Assembly: GCF_004295795.1 (NCBI RefSeq)
Contig: NZ_SEBR01000002.1
Span: forward strand, 62,001 to 126,000
DNA length: 64,000 nt
Direction: 5' to 3'
Source of the DNA: Flavobacterium sp.
GTDB taxonomy: Bacteria; Bacteroidota; Bacteroidia; Flavobacteriales; Flavobacteriaceae
Both the position numbers and the translations under genes were made by a program. This document shows, one piece after another, positions 1 to 7,857 of this stretch. The notes beneath the pieces were generated by a model that was given only the letters and a program-made list of their open reading frames with translations, searched no databases and had not been told where the DNA came from. Positions within the stretch are counted from its first letter, which is position 1. Each line of letters opens with the position of its first letter.

Positions 1-26
1 TGAATTCGCAAATCCATAAGTCAAAA

Positions 27-896
27 TTACTTTTCGGAAGTCTTGTTCAAAGGTTGCTGTTCGCGAATTTGTGTCACGGTGTTCGATGGAACGCGGAAAC
101 CATCGTCGAGCAATGCCTTGAGCGTTTTTATTATGATTGCCGATTTTATGGCGCTATCGCCAGGCCCGACGTCTGTCCTGACCCAATAAGTTGCTTTGAT
201 CGCAACCGCGGATGGCGTTATGGCATCGACCTCGACCGTAATTCCTTTTCCAGATTCGTCGAGAACACCTTCGGTAGCTTTGACTTTTTCTCGGATGATC
301 TCGATGGCGCGCTCGTAGTTTGAAGTGAATTCCACATTGAAAACCACGTCTTGTGCGAGATAGGCGTCGTTTGTATAATTGATGAGAACGCTTTTTACCA
401 GTAGTGCATTTGGAATGTAAATGTCTTTTCCGCCCGTGCGGATTTGTGTATCGCGCAAGTTCAGCGCCACGACTTTGCCTTTCGTGCCATTGCTTTCGAT
501 GACTTCACCAATAGCGAACGGACGCTTGAAAGCCAAAAGGATTCCGGCGAGGAAGTTTTCGCCAATGTCCTTGAGCGCGAATCCTATGACGAAAGCCGAA
601 ATTCCCGCTCCGGCGAGCAAAGACGCAAAAATGTCACGCAGTCCTACGATTCTCAGCACGATCAAGACTCCGATTATGATAAAAACGGCCTTGATCAGAC
701 GCGAGATAAAATTCGCCAATAAAGGATCGTGCATTCTGGCGCGCAATCTTTTTCCGGCAAAAACCTGCACTTTTGAAGCGATGAACCAAGAGATGAGAAA
801 TGCGACGATCGCCAATCCTATTTTTGGCGTGACGTCGACCAAACCGTTGTAGTACTTGGTGAGATGCGTAGTTACGTCGTTGAAAAACTCTTCCAT
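27..896 (-). CDS. MscS-family mechanosensitive ion channel
   Basis: A small-conductance mechanosensitive channel of the inner membrane, which would release solutes under hypo-osmotic shock. The 289-residue protein has a short N-terminal stretch, hydrophobic segments at about residues 25-45 and 68-88, and a Gly/Ala-rich pore helix at about 90-115 (LLAGAGISAFVIGFALKD). This is followed by the MscS beta domain (FKRPFAIGEVIE, then NLRDTQIRT and IPNALL) and an alpha/beta C-terminal domain. Order and length fit the compact MscS family. It starts 3 nt after the stop of the ferritin-like gene on the same strand, so the two probably form an operon, consistent with a general stress role. Confidence 0.93.
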   Translation of the reverse strand: MEEFFNDVTTHLTKYYNGLVDVTPKIGLAIVAFLISWFIASKVQVFAGKRLRARMHDPLLANFISRLIKAVFIIIGVLIVLRIVGLRDIFASLLAGAGISAFVIGFALKDIGENFLAGILLAFKRPFAIGEVIESNGTKGKVVALNLRDTQIRTGGKDIYIPNALLVKSVLINYTNDAYLAQDVVFNVEFTSNYERAIEIIREKVKATEGVLDESGKGITVEVDAITPSAVAIKATYWVRTDVGPGDSAIKSAIIIKTLKALLDDGFRVPSNTVTQIREQQPLNKTSEK

Positions 897-899
897 AAA

Positions 900-1433
900 T
901 TACGAATCGGAATAAATCGCCTTGATTTTGAGTTTGTCGAAAACAAATTGGGATTCTTTTTCTTCCTGGATCGATTTGCGGATATATTCGGCAGTAACAT
1001 CTTGTTTGAGCATTTTCGCGTAACCGAGCATTTTTTCGTAAACCGAAATCTCGTGTTGCATGATCCGTTTGCAAGCAACTGCAATCGCCTCGTCCCGTTC
1101 CATCCCGATTTTGAGCAACGTCGAAGCATGTGCCGCGTCGATCAAAGCTTCCATGAGTTCGTATTTCGTAGGAAGCGCTCGTTCTTCGAGCAAGTTGAAA
1201 ACGTGCAGCAGTCTGTCGATTTGGTTTTGTGTTACTTTGAGGTGCGATTGGATCGCCAAGACAAGTTCGTAGGATGTCGATGCTTTTTCGAGGTTCGGAA
1301 GCAATTCCGCCAAGGCATTTTCAGCCCAATAGCGCTTTTGCAGTTCTTCGTCGAAACGATCAGCGATTTCGGGAAGTGAAACCGGAATTTGAAAGAAGTT
1401 TTGGTTCAGGGAAGTGTTGTTTGTTGTTGACAT
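900..1433 (-). CDS. Ferritin-like DUF892 (YciE/YciF-type) stress protein
   Basis: A 177-residue all-helical protein matching the DUF892/YciE-YciF ferritin-like family: an AENALAELLPNL helix near residue 40, SHLKVTQNQIDRL near 65, and HEISVYEKMLGYAKML near 130, with Glu and His residues placed for a di-metal site. The family is linked to stress responses, but the reaction is unsettled. I chose the ATG at 1433 because it is preceded by a GAGGAA ribosome-binding sequence and begins just before the conserved domain. The reading frame stays open upstream to 1805, but that part has no family resemblance. It lies directly upstream of the MscS gene, with a 3-nt gap. Confidence 0.88.
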   Translation of the reverse strand: MSTTNNTSLNQNFFQIPVSLPEIADRFDEELQKRYWAENALAELLPNLEKASTSYELVLAIQSHLKVTQNQIDRLLHVFNLLEERALPTKYELMEALIDAAHASTLLKIGMERDEAIAVACKRIMQHEISVYEKMLGYAKMLKQDVTAEYIRKSIQEEKESQFVFDKLKIKAIYSDS

Positions 1434-1573
1434 GTTTCCTCTACATTTTCGATTCGCTCCAAATTTGCCGAATTTCGTCGGAAATTGCCTTACATCAAAT
1501 CCTTTGAAATTTACAGGATTAGAAACTTCAAATTCGGATAAAATCGGCGCTTTTGCCCGTCGTGTAACAGATT

Positions 1574-1708
1574 TCAGATGAACATTCTCAAAACCAACAT
1601 GCAATCGTAGACGCGAACGTAGAATTGGCCAACGTTTCGAGCAATCGTATCTCTTGCGAATTCGCTTTGGTGATGAAATAATTCCTGGATTTTGTGTGGT
1701 GTTTTCAT
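1574..1708 (-). CDS. Possible 44-residue hypothetical protein
   Basis: A short open frame beginning MKTPHKIQELFHHQSEF and ending near VLRMFI. The composition looks protein-like (mixed helical, His- and Gln-rich N-terminus). It is in the same frame as the 51-residue frame just upstream, separated by one TAA and eight codons, and it precedes the ferritin-like gene on the same strand. It could be an independent small stress gene or the remnant of a longer gene split by a nonsense codon. No family recognised. Confidence 0.35.
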   Translation of the reverse strand: MKTPHKIQELFHHQSEFARDTIARNVGQFYVRVYDCMLVLRMFI

Positions 1709-1732
1709 AGCATTGATTTTTTCCGATCGAAA

Positions 1733-1888
1733 TTATCTGGAGCGCATTTTCTTTATTCTGTTTTCCGATTTCGGAATGGCCCTTGCGATCATGCCCGGAT
1801 TCCATTTCATATTGTCGAATTCGTCGTATTGCAGATCTTCGAACGCGTTTCTATCAATTTTGCTTTTTGGATAAGTAGTCGTTTTCAT
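1733..1888 (-). CDS. Possible 51-residue hypothetical protein
   Basis: A short frame starting MKTTTYPKSKIDRNAFEDL, acidic in the middle and basic at the C-terminus. No signal peptide or membrane segment. The ribosome-binding site is weak. It heads a same-strand series with the 44-residue frame, the ferritin-like gene and the MscS gene, so it may belong to one stress-related transcript. Function unknown. Confidence 0.4.
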   Translation of the reverse strand: MKTTTYPKSKIDRNAFEDLQYDEFDNMKWNPGMIARAIPKSENRIKKMRSR

Positions 1889-2063
1889 GATTCTAATTTG
1901 AGTGTTTTGCAAAGTTGTATCATCCGACACGAATTCGTTTTATACGGTTTAGCCTGAAAATTGCATTTTAATCACAAGTCGAATTGTGTAACTTGAAGTG
2001 CCAATTGTATAATTTTCAATGCTTTGTAATTGCCAACTTTGTAGAAAGCTAAAATGTGATGCC

Positions 2064-2249
2064 ATGAAGACCGAAGCAACAAAAAAAGCCAAGCGTCAAA
2101 ACAGGACGCAATCAGAGTCAGAAAGTTTTTTCGTGACTTTGCCCTCGACGATGAACTACAAATCAGAATTTGAAAACGAGCAGGAAGAAGCCTTTGGATA
2201 TCCTGATTTCTACGAAGATACAGACAATATGAACCGCTATTTGTGGTAG
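2064..2249 (+). CDS. Small hypothetical acidic protein
   Basis: A 61-residue frame with a basic N-terminus (MKTEATKKAKRQNR) and an acidic, aromatic C-terminus (FGYPDFYEDTDNMNRYLW). No signal peptide, membrane helix or recognised domain. The ATG at 2064 is chosen over an upstream one at 2019, because the intervening residues are Cys-rich and uncharacteristic. Likely cytoplasmic. Function unknown. Confidence 0.4.
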   Translation: MKTEATKKAKRQNRTQSESESFFVTLPSTMNYKSEFENEQEEAFGYPDFYEDTDNMNRYLW

Positions 2250-2308
2250 GAGTAATACGTGCTATCGCAGGAATATGCGACCAAAATTAAATTTTTGGCA
2301 AATTTTAC

Positions 2309-2338
2309 TTGCGTCAACCGATAATGGTTGTATATTTG
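2309..2338 (+). promoter_or_regulatory. Promoter of the initiator tRNA gene
   Basis: A TTG at 2309-2311 lies 19 bp before TATATTTG at 2331-2338, a full match to the Bacteroidota TAnnTTTG -7 element. The tRNA starts at 2351, 12 bp after the element. Confidence 0.65.
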
Positions 2339-2350
2339 CACTCGAAACAG

Positions 2351-2423
2351 CGCGGGATAGAGCAGTAGGCAGCTCGTCGGGCTCATAACCCGAAGGTCAC
2401 AGGTTCGAGTCCTGTTCCCGCTA
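2351..2423 (+). tRNA. tRNA-fMet (initiator), anticodon CAT
   Basis: A complete cloverleaf can be traced. The acceptor stem is CGCGGGA paired with TCCCGCT, and the anticodon loop is CTCATAA. Two features mark it as the initiator rather than elongator Met: three consecutive G-C pairs in the anticodon stem (GGG/CCC) and an unpaired first base pair (C1 opposite T72). The T arm carries GGTTCGAGTCC. The 3' CCA is not encoded (the discriminator A is followed by CTA). Confidence 0.95.
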
Positions 2424-2429
2424 CTAAGA

Positions 2430-2458
2430 AACCTCAGTGTTTACTGGGGTTTTTTGTT
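2430..2458 (+). terminator. Intrinsic terminator after tRNA-fMet
   Basis: CCTCAGT and ACTGGGG form a 7-bp stem (one G-T pair) around GTTT, followed by TTTTTT. Confidence 0.75.
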
Positions 2459-2597
2459 TTTGGGATAGTCCCGTTTTTGTTTGTGCGTAAGTTTCATTGC
2501 GTTGTTCCTAGCACGGATATCCAAATTTCAGCCGCTTCTTCAGGTTAAATAATTGCATTTCTTTTTCTTAACAGGTTTTTCACTTGTAAATTAAGCT

Positions 2598-2605
2598 TAC
2601 TTTTG
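2598..2605 (+). promoter_or_regulatory. Promoter -7 element of the J-domain gene
   Basis: TACTTTTG matches TAnnTTTG and lies 34 bp before the ATG at 2640. There is only a T-rich run, not a clean TTTG, at the -33 position. Confidence 0.4.
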
Positions 2606-2639
2606 CCGCTCGAATTCCAAAAACGGAATTTCCCGCCTC

Positions 2640-3095
2640 ATGAACACGAAGAAAATTGCCGAGTACCGCGCACTGCTTGAAGTCACGAAAGAAGCTACGC
2701 TCAAAGATCTCAAAAAAGTCTATCGCAATGCGATGAAAGACATTCATCCTGATTTGATCACCGATGAGAACGAGCGCCTTTTGGCCGAAGAAAAAAGTAC
2801 CGCCGTAATCGAGGCCTACCATTTTCTTGTAAGTGTTGCGCCGGAAACGCTTGAAAAAACGAAAGCCGAATATCTCCAAACCACGGCAACGTCAGCAATT
2901 CTGGAGTTTTATCTCGAGAAACAGACGCTTTATGTTAATTTCGCCGATGGCAGCAGCTACGAATACTTCGGAATCCCGAAAAACACCTACGTCAAGATGA
3001 TCAACGCCGAATCACCGGCGCGTTTTGCCAGACGTCACATTTACGGCAATTTCCTTTACAGAAGCGCGAGCAAAATCGTTTCGGCGGAAGATTGA
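2640..3095 (+). CDS. J-domain protein with C-terminal KTSC domain
   Basis: A 151-residue protein in two parts. Residues 1-70 are a DnaJ-type J domain with the diagnostic HPD tripeptide (KDIHPDL, about residue 37), so it could stimulate an Hsp70 ATPase. Residues 85-140 resemble the KTSC domain (LYVNFADGSSYEYFGIP, then ARFARRHIYGNFLY), often found beside nucleic-acid or chaperone functions. There is no signal peptide, so it is probably cytoplasmic. It stands alone between the tRNA and a convergent gene. The client is unknown. Confidence 0.85.
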   Translation: MNTKKIAEYRALLEVTKEATLKDLKKVYRNAMKDIHPDLITDENERLLAEEKSTAVIEAYHFLVSVAPETLEKTKAEYLQTTATSAILEFYLEKQTLYVNFADGSSYEYFGIPKNTYVKMINAESPARFARRHIYGNFLYRSASKIVSAED

Positions 3096-3213
3096 TACAA
3101 AAACCGACATCGATTTTGAAGTCGGAATTTGTTCTTAAGATCTTATAAATTATAGCTTTCGGTCATCACGGAAGACTGAAACCGTCTAGCGGAGAAGTAC
3201 TTTTTCAGTAATT

Positions 3214-3261
3214 ATTCGTGCATTCGTGGCCTTATTATTTTTTGGCCACGAATGCACGAAT
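3214..3261. repeat. Perfect 18-bp inverted repeat between convergent genes
   Basis: ATTCGTGCATTCGTGGCC (3214-3231) is exactly complementary to GGCCACGAATGCACGAAT (3244-3261), with a 12-nt AT-only loop. It lies between the J-domain gene and the convergent gene ending at 3318. It could act as a bidirectional terminator, but a related degenerate sequence near 34379 suggests a dispersed repeat family. Confidence 0.85.
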
Positions 3262-3317
3262 GAATGCGATCAAGTGAATTGGCGATTGGAATGAGATCGA
3301 GGATTCAATGCGAAAAT

Positions 3318-4100
3318 TCAGTCCGAGAGGATGAATTTGTGGTCGACCATCAAGATTTCAACAGGTTTTCCCTTCGGATAAAAATCGAGACCGCCAAAGT
3401 GTTTCAGCATCGCCCGATGTTTTTCGAGAAGTCGCAAAAATTTGTTTTCGAACGATTTGATGTTCACGGATTGCATCGGTTTCAAGTCCAAACCTTGTCG
3501 GCCGTTCGAGAAAAACAGCATCAGGTTGGTATTGGAAACTGTCTCGAACTCCAAATAGTAGAAAACCGACAGATTTTCAAAATTGGCCAGATCAGCCAAA
3601 TCGTCTACAAACTTTTTCTTTTCGGATGTCGGAATATGGCAATCTACGCGCATCGAAAGGTTTTCTGCGTCGGCGAATTTCTTTTCCGAACCGACGATTT
3701 GCACGAACTCCGGAATCGCTTCGGCCCCGCGTTTTTCCGCATACCAACGCGTGAAATAAGATTCCGTCCAATCAAGTCTATTTTTTCGTACAACCGAATA
3801 TTTCCTGAGGATTTTTTCGACTTCCAATCCAATCATGAAATCGTAATCGAACAATTCCCGTCCGCCGACGCCGAGTTGGATTTGGTTGGCGTTTCTCCAC
3901 ATGAAAATCGCCGCATCGGGAAATCGCTCGAACAAATCGTTTATTTCGGCTACGATTGCATCGGCGAATCCAGATTCGAAATTGATGGAAAGTTCGGCGT
4001 CGACATCAGATCTTCCGCCAATTCCGTAGCGATAGTCCAAAAGTTCAAAGTTGTAGATTCCGTCGGGAAAGCCAAAATACCAATATGTTCCTAAAACCAT
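3318..4100 (-). CDS. Hypothetical cytoplasmic protein
   Basis: A 260-residue soluble protein beginning MVLGTYWYFGFPDGIYNF, with no signal peptide, membrane segment or recognised domain. It is rich in aromatic and acidic residues and looks globular throughout (ELSINFESGFADAI, FYYLEFETVSNTN). A plus-strand frame covers the same interval, but it is rich in Phe, Arg and Ile in the way of antisense shadows, and the minus reading has balanced composition. It is divergent from the YetF-like gene at 4246. Function unknown. Confidence 0.7.
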   Translation of the reverse strand: MVLGTYWYFGFPDGIYNFELLDYRYGIGGRSDVDAELSINFESGFADAIVAEINDLFERFPDAAIFMWRNANQIQLGVGGRELFDYDFMIGLEVEKILRKYSVVRKNRLDWTESYFTRWYAEKRGAEAIPEFVQIVGSEKKFADAENLSMRVDCHIPTSEKKKFVDDLADLANFENLSVFYYLEFETVSNTNLMLFFSNGRQGLDLKPMQSVNIKSFENKFLRLLEKHRAMLKHFGGLDFYPKGKPVEILMVDHKFILSD

Positions 4101-4245
4101 GTGTTGCGAATTTTCTCGAATTTACTTCTGAAAAAAATCAAATCAAAGACAAAATCCTGCAAGGCAACTTGGCAATGCTGTAAGTTTCCGCGCAATTCGC
4201 AGTCTATCTTTACTTCGAACAAAATTTTTCAAGCAAAGTCAGATT

Positions 4246-4770
4246 ATGCAGGAGTGGTTCATCAAAGATTGGGAAAGCATTTTGCGCGTTTGCGTTTGTG
4301 CCGTCATTTCGTTCGTAACGCTTTTTGTTTTCATCCGAATTTCGGGAAAACGCACGCTTTCGAAACTGAACGCTTTCGATTTCGTGGTCTCGGTTTCCAT
4401 GGGAAGTACATTGTCTTCGATGATTTTGGGAAAAGTGACCTTGTCGGAAGGTTGCGTGGCGTTGCTGATAATCATCGCGCTTCAGTTTGCGCTTGCGCGG
4501 ATGGCTCAAAGTTCCAAGAAGATGGAAACCGCGCTCAATTCAGAACCTACATTGCTTTTCTACAACGGAATTTACCTCAAATCGGCGATGGAAAAGGAAA
4601 TGATCACGGAAGCGGAAATCTTGTCCGAAATCAGGAAATTCCGCATCGATAAGATTTCTGACGTGAAATCGGTCGTACTCGAGCTCAATGGCGAATTGAC
4701 GGTCGTAAAAAAATCCGACGGAATCGGCAAAACATCCACAGACGAATTTCTTCCGCTCGAAAAACCTTGA
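4246..4770 (+). CDS. YetF-like DUF421 membrane protein
   Basis: A 174-residue membrane protein of the DUF421/YetF family. Hydrophobic helices lie at about residues 13-33, 45-63 and 68-87, with the family signature RISGKRTLSKLNAFDFVV between the first two. A small cytoplasmic domain follows (PTLLFYNGIYL, then ITEAEILSEIRKFRIDKISDVKSV). Family members are thought to be involved in spore or stress physiology, but the activity is unknown. A TATCTTTA sequence at 4205-4212 is a near match to the -7 element. Confidence 0.88.
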   Translation: MQEWFIKDWESILRVCVCAVISFVTLFVFIRISGKRTLSKLNAFDFVVSVSMGSTLSSMILGKVTLSEGCVALLIIIALQFALARMAQSSKKMETALNSEPTLLFYNGIYLKSAMEKEMITEAEILSEIRKFRIDKISDVKSVVLELNGELTVVKKSDGIGKTSTDEFLPLEKP

Positions 4771-4798
4771 TTTCAAGCCCTCGTCCCTTTGTTTTTGC

Positions 4799-4806
4799 TA
4801 ATTTTG
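4799..4806 (+). promoter_or_regulatory. Promoter -7 element of era
   Basis: TAATTTTG matches TAnnTTTG, 15 bp before the era ATG at 4822, implying a very short leader. No clear -33 at the usual spacing. Confidence 0.4.
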
Positions 4807-4821
4807 CGCAAAATACAAATC

Positions 4822-5700
4822 ATGCACAAGGCCGGCTTCGTCAACATCATCGGAAACCCGAACGTAGGAAAATCAACGCTTATGAACGCTTTCGTAGGCG
4901 AAAGGTTGTCGATTATCACCTCAAAGGCACAAACTACGCGTCACAGGATTCTTGGAATCGTGAACGGCGAAGATTTCCAGATCGTGTTTTCGGACACGCC
5001 TGGAATCATCAAACCGGCTTATGAAATGCAGGAAGCGATGATGGTTTTTGTGAAATCGGCTTTTGAAGATGCCGATGTGTTGGTTTACATGGTCGAAATC
5101 GGCGAGCAAGCGCTCAAGGACGAAGCTTTTTTCAAGAAGATCGAACATTCCGAAATTCCGGTTTTGTTGCTTCTGAACAAGATTGATACGTCGAACCAAG
5201 AGCAACTTGAGCAGCAAATTTCGTATTGGAAGGAAAAATTGCCGAATGCCGAGATTTATCCTATATCGGCTTTGAACAACTTTCACGTTCCCGAAGTTTT
5301 TGGCCGAATCGTCGAACTCTTGCCCGAATCGCCACCGTTTTATCCGAAAGACCAATTGACCGACAAACCCGAGCGTTTCTTCGTCAACGAAATCATTCGT
5401 GAAAAAATACTGCTGAATTACAAAAAGGAAATTCCCTATTCGGTGGAAATCGAGACCGAGGAATTTTTTGAGGACGAGAAAATCATCCGGATCCGCGCGG
5501 TGATCATGGTGGAACGCGATACGCAAAAAGGCATTATCATCGGACACAAAGGCGAAGCGCTCAAACGAGTCGGAATCCAAGCCAGAGCCGATCTCGAGAA
5601 ATTCTTCGACAAGCAGATCCACTTGGAAACTTATGTGAAAGTCAATAAGGACTGGCGCTCGAATTCGCGTCAGCTCAAGCGTTTCGGCTACGACCGTTAA
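4822..5700 (+). CDS. era: GTPase Era
   Basis: An essential GTPase that binds the 3' end of 16S rRNA and helps 30S subunit maturation. The 292-residue protein has the G1 loop GNPNVGKS at residues 11-18, DTPG near 60, NKID near 120 and a C-terminal KH RNA-binding domain with IIIGHKGEALKRVG near 245. The ATG at 4822 is chosen because the domain starts at once (MHKAGFVNIIG); the open frame upstream lacks homology. Its stop overlaps the convergent membrane protein by 4 nt. The related GTPase Der follows 650 bp downstream. Confidence 0.97.
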   Translation: MHKAGFVNIIGNPNVGKSTLMNAFVGERLSIITSKAQTTRHRILGIVNGEDFQIVFSDTPGIIKPAYEMQEAMMVFVKSAFEDADVLVYMVEIGEQALKDEAFFKKIEHSEIPVLLLLNKIDTSNQEQLEQQISYWKEKLPNAEIYPISALNNFHVPEVFGRIVELLPESPPFYPKDQLTDKPERFFVNEIIREKILLNYKKEIPYSVEIETEEFFEDEKIIRIRAVIMVERDTQKGIIIGHKGEALKRVGIQARADLEKFFDKQIHLETYVKVNKDWRSNSRQLKRFGYDR

Positions 5701-6194
5701 GCGACCATATTGTCCATAAAGTCCCGCAATTCCGCGGCTTGTTTGGACGAAAGCCTGCGATTCCATCTTGAGATAAGGTAAAGTCCGAACCAAACTGTGG
5801 TCATGGCTGCCATCAAAAGTATTTCCGTATCGAAATCTCTTTCGGAATACCACTTGAACGCCAAAGATGCCGCGCTCAGGAAGAATACGGCGAAAGTGAC
5901 AAGTCGCGCAACCAAAAGCGTCGCCCAAAGCACAGGATTTTCTACGTACTGACCTTTCACGTAAGTCGTGTCATTCTGCTCGTTCACTTCAAGATGCAAG
6001 AGCGGCGACCAAACTTCCTGTTTTTGTTCTGCCACCTCAATCCAGATATGCTTTCCATTGTGTTTGACGATATAATCGGAATTCCCGACCAGTTCGAGCT
6101 GCTCACAGGCTTGCCTGATCTGCTCGGGAGTCTTGCCCGAAGGTTTCTTGAATTGATCTGGATAAGTGGCGGGCGCTTTCATTGTCTGCTTCAT
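5697..6194 (-). CDS. Hypothetical two-helix membrane protein
   Basis: A 165-residue protein with a soluble N-terminal part (TPEQIRQACEQLELVG, residues 22-85), two hydrophobic segments at about 88-110 and 122-142, and a short basic tail with RRLSSKQAAELRDF. No family recognised. A second possible start is MKAPATY, five residues in. It is wedged convergently against era (4-nt overlap) and divergently from der. Confidence 0.72.
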   Translation of the reverse strand: MKQTMKAPATYPDQFKKPSGKTPEQIRQACEQLELVGNSDYIVKHNGKHIWIEVAEQKQEVWSPLLHLEVNEQNDTTYVKGQYVENPVLWATLLVARLVTFAVFFLSAASLAFKWYSERDFDTEILLMAAMTTVWFGLYLISRWNRRLSSKQAAELRDFMDNMVA

Positions 6195-6268
6195 TTATGT
6201 TATAACGGAATCGGCAGATGTATTATTTGTTAAAGACGGTTAAACCTTTGCCAACATCTGCTAATGGC

Positions 6269-6304
6269 TTTGGGTTCAGAAACTAAAAAGAAAACGTACC
6301 TTTG
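6269..6304 (+). promoter_or_regulatory. Promoter of der
   Basis: TTTG at 6269-6272 and TACCTTTG at 6297-6304 match the Bacteroidota -33 and -7 elements with a 24-bp gap, slightly longer than usual. The ATG is at 6357. Confidence 0.5.
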
Positions 6305-6356
6305 CGCCGTCCAAGCCAATTTTTGTTTGGAGGAATACAGTTAAAATTCTGATACA

Positions 6357-7667
6357 ATGGGTAATATCGTAGCGATTGTTGGAAGGCCAAACGTAGGGAA
6401 ATCTACGTTGTTCAACCGAATGATCCAAAGAAGGGAAGCCATCGTCGATTCGGTTGCCGGCGTTACGCGCGACCGCAACTACGGCAAGAGCGAATGGAAC
6501 GGGAAGGAATTTTCGGTAATCGATACGGGCGGATACATCAAAGGTTCCGATGATGTTTTCGAAGCCGAAATCCGGAAACAGGTGGAACTTGCGATCGATG
6601 AAGCCGATGTGATCCTTTTCGTCGTGGACGTTGAGGAAGGCATCACTCCAATGGACGATGAGGTCGCCAAGTTGTTGCGCAAAGTCACCAAGCCCGTGGT
6701 TTTGGGCGTGAACAAGGTCGACAATTCCATGCGTGAAAAGGACGCGATCGAATTTTACAATTTGGGTCTTGGCGAATTCGTGACTTTTGCCTCGACTTCA
6801 GGAAGCGGAACAGGTGATTTGCTCGACGCTTTGATCGATGCGTTTCCCGAAACACCCGAAGAGACGAAAGAGGAAATCGCTTTGCCACGTTTTTGCGTGG
6901 TTGGACGTCCGAATGCCGGAAAATCGAGTATCATCAATGCTTTGATCGGTGAAGACCGATATATCGTGACAGACATCGCCGGAACGACGCGCGATTCGAT
7001 CGACACAAAATTCAACCGCTTCGGATTCGACTTCAATCTGGTCGACACGGCCGGAATCCGCCGCAAGGCAAAAGTCAAGGAAGATCTTGAGTTTTATTCG
7101 GTGATGCGTTCCGTGCGCGCCATTGAGAACTCAGACGTTTGTATACTTGTGATCGACGCCACGCGCGGTTTCGAAAGCCAGGATCAAAATATTTTCTGGT
7201 TGGCCGAAAAAAACCGGAAAGGTGTTGTGATTCTCGTCAACAAATGGGATTTGGTCGAAAAAGATACGATGTCGACACGCGATTATGAGCTTAAGATCCG
7301 CAAGGAGATCGAGCCTTTTACTGATGTTCCGATCATTTTTACCTCGGCCACGACCAAACAGCGACTTTTAAAGGCATTGGAAACTGCAGTTGGCGTTTTT
7401 GAAAGCCGCAAGCAAAGAATCCCGACTTCGAAATTCAACGAGTACATGCTCAAGATCATAGAGCATATGCCGCCTCCGGCACTCAAAGGGAAATACGTTA
7501 AGATCAAATATTGCATGCAGTTGCCGACGCCCGTGCCTCAATTCGTGTTTTTTGCGAATTTGCCACAATATGTAAAAGATCCTTATAAGCGATTTTTGGA
7601 GAACAAGATTCGTGAGAAATGGGATTTTTCAGGGATTCCGATTGATATTTACATTCGGGAGAAATAG
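6357..7667 (+). CDS. der: Ribosome biogenesis GTPase Der (EngA)
   Basis: A double GTPase needed for 50S subunit assembly. The 436 residues hold two tandem G domains: GRPNVGKS at 9-16 with DTGG and NKVD, then GRPNAGKSS near 181 with [11 protein letters not shown] and NKWD. A C-terminal KH-like domain ends in [11 protein letters not shown]. Length is typical of the family. It is monocistronic, with its own promoter upstream and a terminator right after the stop. Confidence 0.97.
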   Translation: MGNIVAIVGRPNVGKSTLFNRMIQRREAIVDSVAGVTRDRNYGKSEWNGKEFSVIDTGGYIKGSDDVFEAEIRKQVELAIDEADVILFVVDVEEGITPMDDEVAKLLRKVTKPVVLGVNKVDNSMREKDAIEFYNLGLGEFVTFASTSGSGTGDLLDALIDAFPETPEETKEEIALPRFCVVGRPNAGKSSIINALIGEDRYIVTDIAGTTRDSIDTKFNRFGFDFNLVDTAGIRRKAKVKEDLEFYSVMRSVRAIENSDVCILVIDATRGFESQDQNIFWLAEKNRKGVVILVNKWDLVEKDTMSTRDYELKIRKEIEPFTDVPIIFTSATTKQRLLKALETAVGVFESRKQRIPTSKFNEYMLKIIEHMPPPALKGKYVKIKYCMQLPTPVPQFVFFANLPQYVKDPYKRFLENKIREKWDFSGIPIDIYIREK

Positions 7668-7671
7668 TTTG

Positions 7672-7700
7672 ATGCCGGACTTGTTCCGGTTTTTTTTATG
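7672..7700 (+). terminator. Intrinsic terminator of der
   Basis: GCCGGA, loop CTTGT, TCCGG, followed by eight T. Confidence 0.75.
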
Positions 7701-7808
7701 GTTTTTTTTTGGTGGCGCGAAGTCTTTGACTTCGCGAGGTGCGTTTCGGAGTTTGCAACTCCGACGGATATGTGTTGAAAATAAGATTTCCAGTGACTCC
7801 GGTACATA

Positions 7809-7842
7809 AAAAAAGGCCTCCGAAACCGGAAGCCTTTTCTGT
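7809..7842. terminator. Bidirectional terminator
   Basis: AAAAGGC-CTCCG-AAAC-CGGAA-GCCTTTT forms a long stem with A and T runs on either side. It lies just after the stop of the minus-strand T9SS gene, which it probably terminates. Confidence 0.75.
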
Positions 7843-7857
7843 TATAAAAAGATGGTG

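Noticed and set aside
1434..1805. Long N-terminal extension of the ferritin-like protein
   Set aside because: It has no family resemblance, and a good ribosome-binding site precedes the internal ATG at 1433.
3264..4094. 276-codon plus-strand open frame opposite the hypothetical gene at 3318-4100
   Set aside because: Rich in Phe, Arg and Ile in the manner of antisense shadows. The minus-strand frame has balanced, globular composition.
4921..5928. 335-codon minus-strand open frame across era
   Set aside because: Era is certain from its GTPase and KH motifs, so this frame is its antisense shadow.
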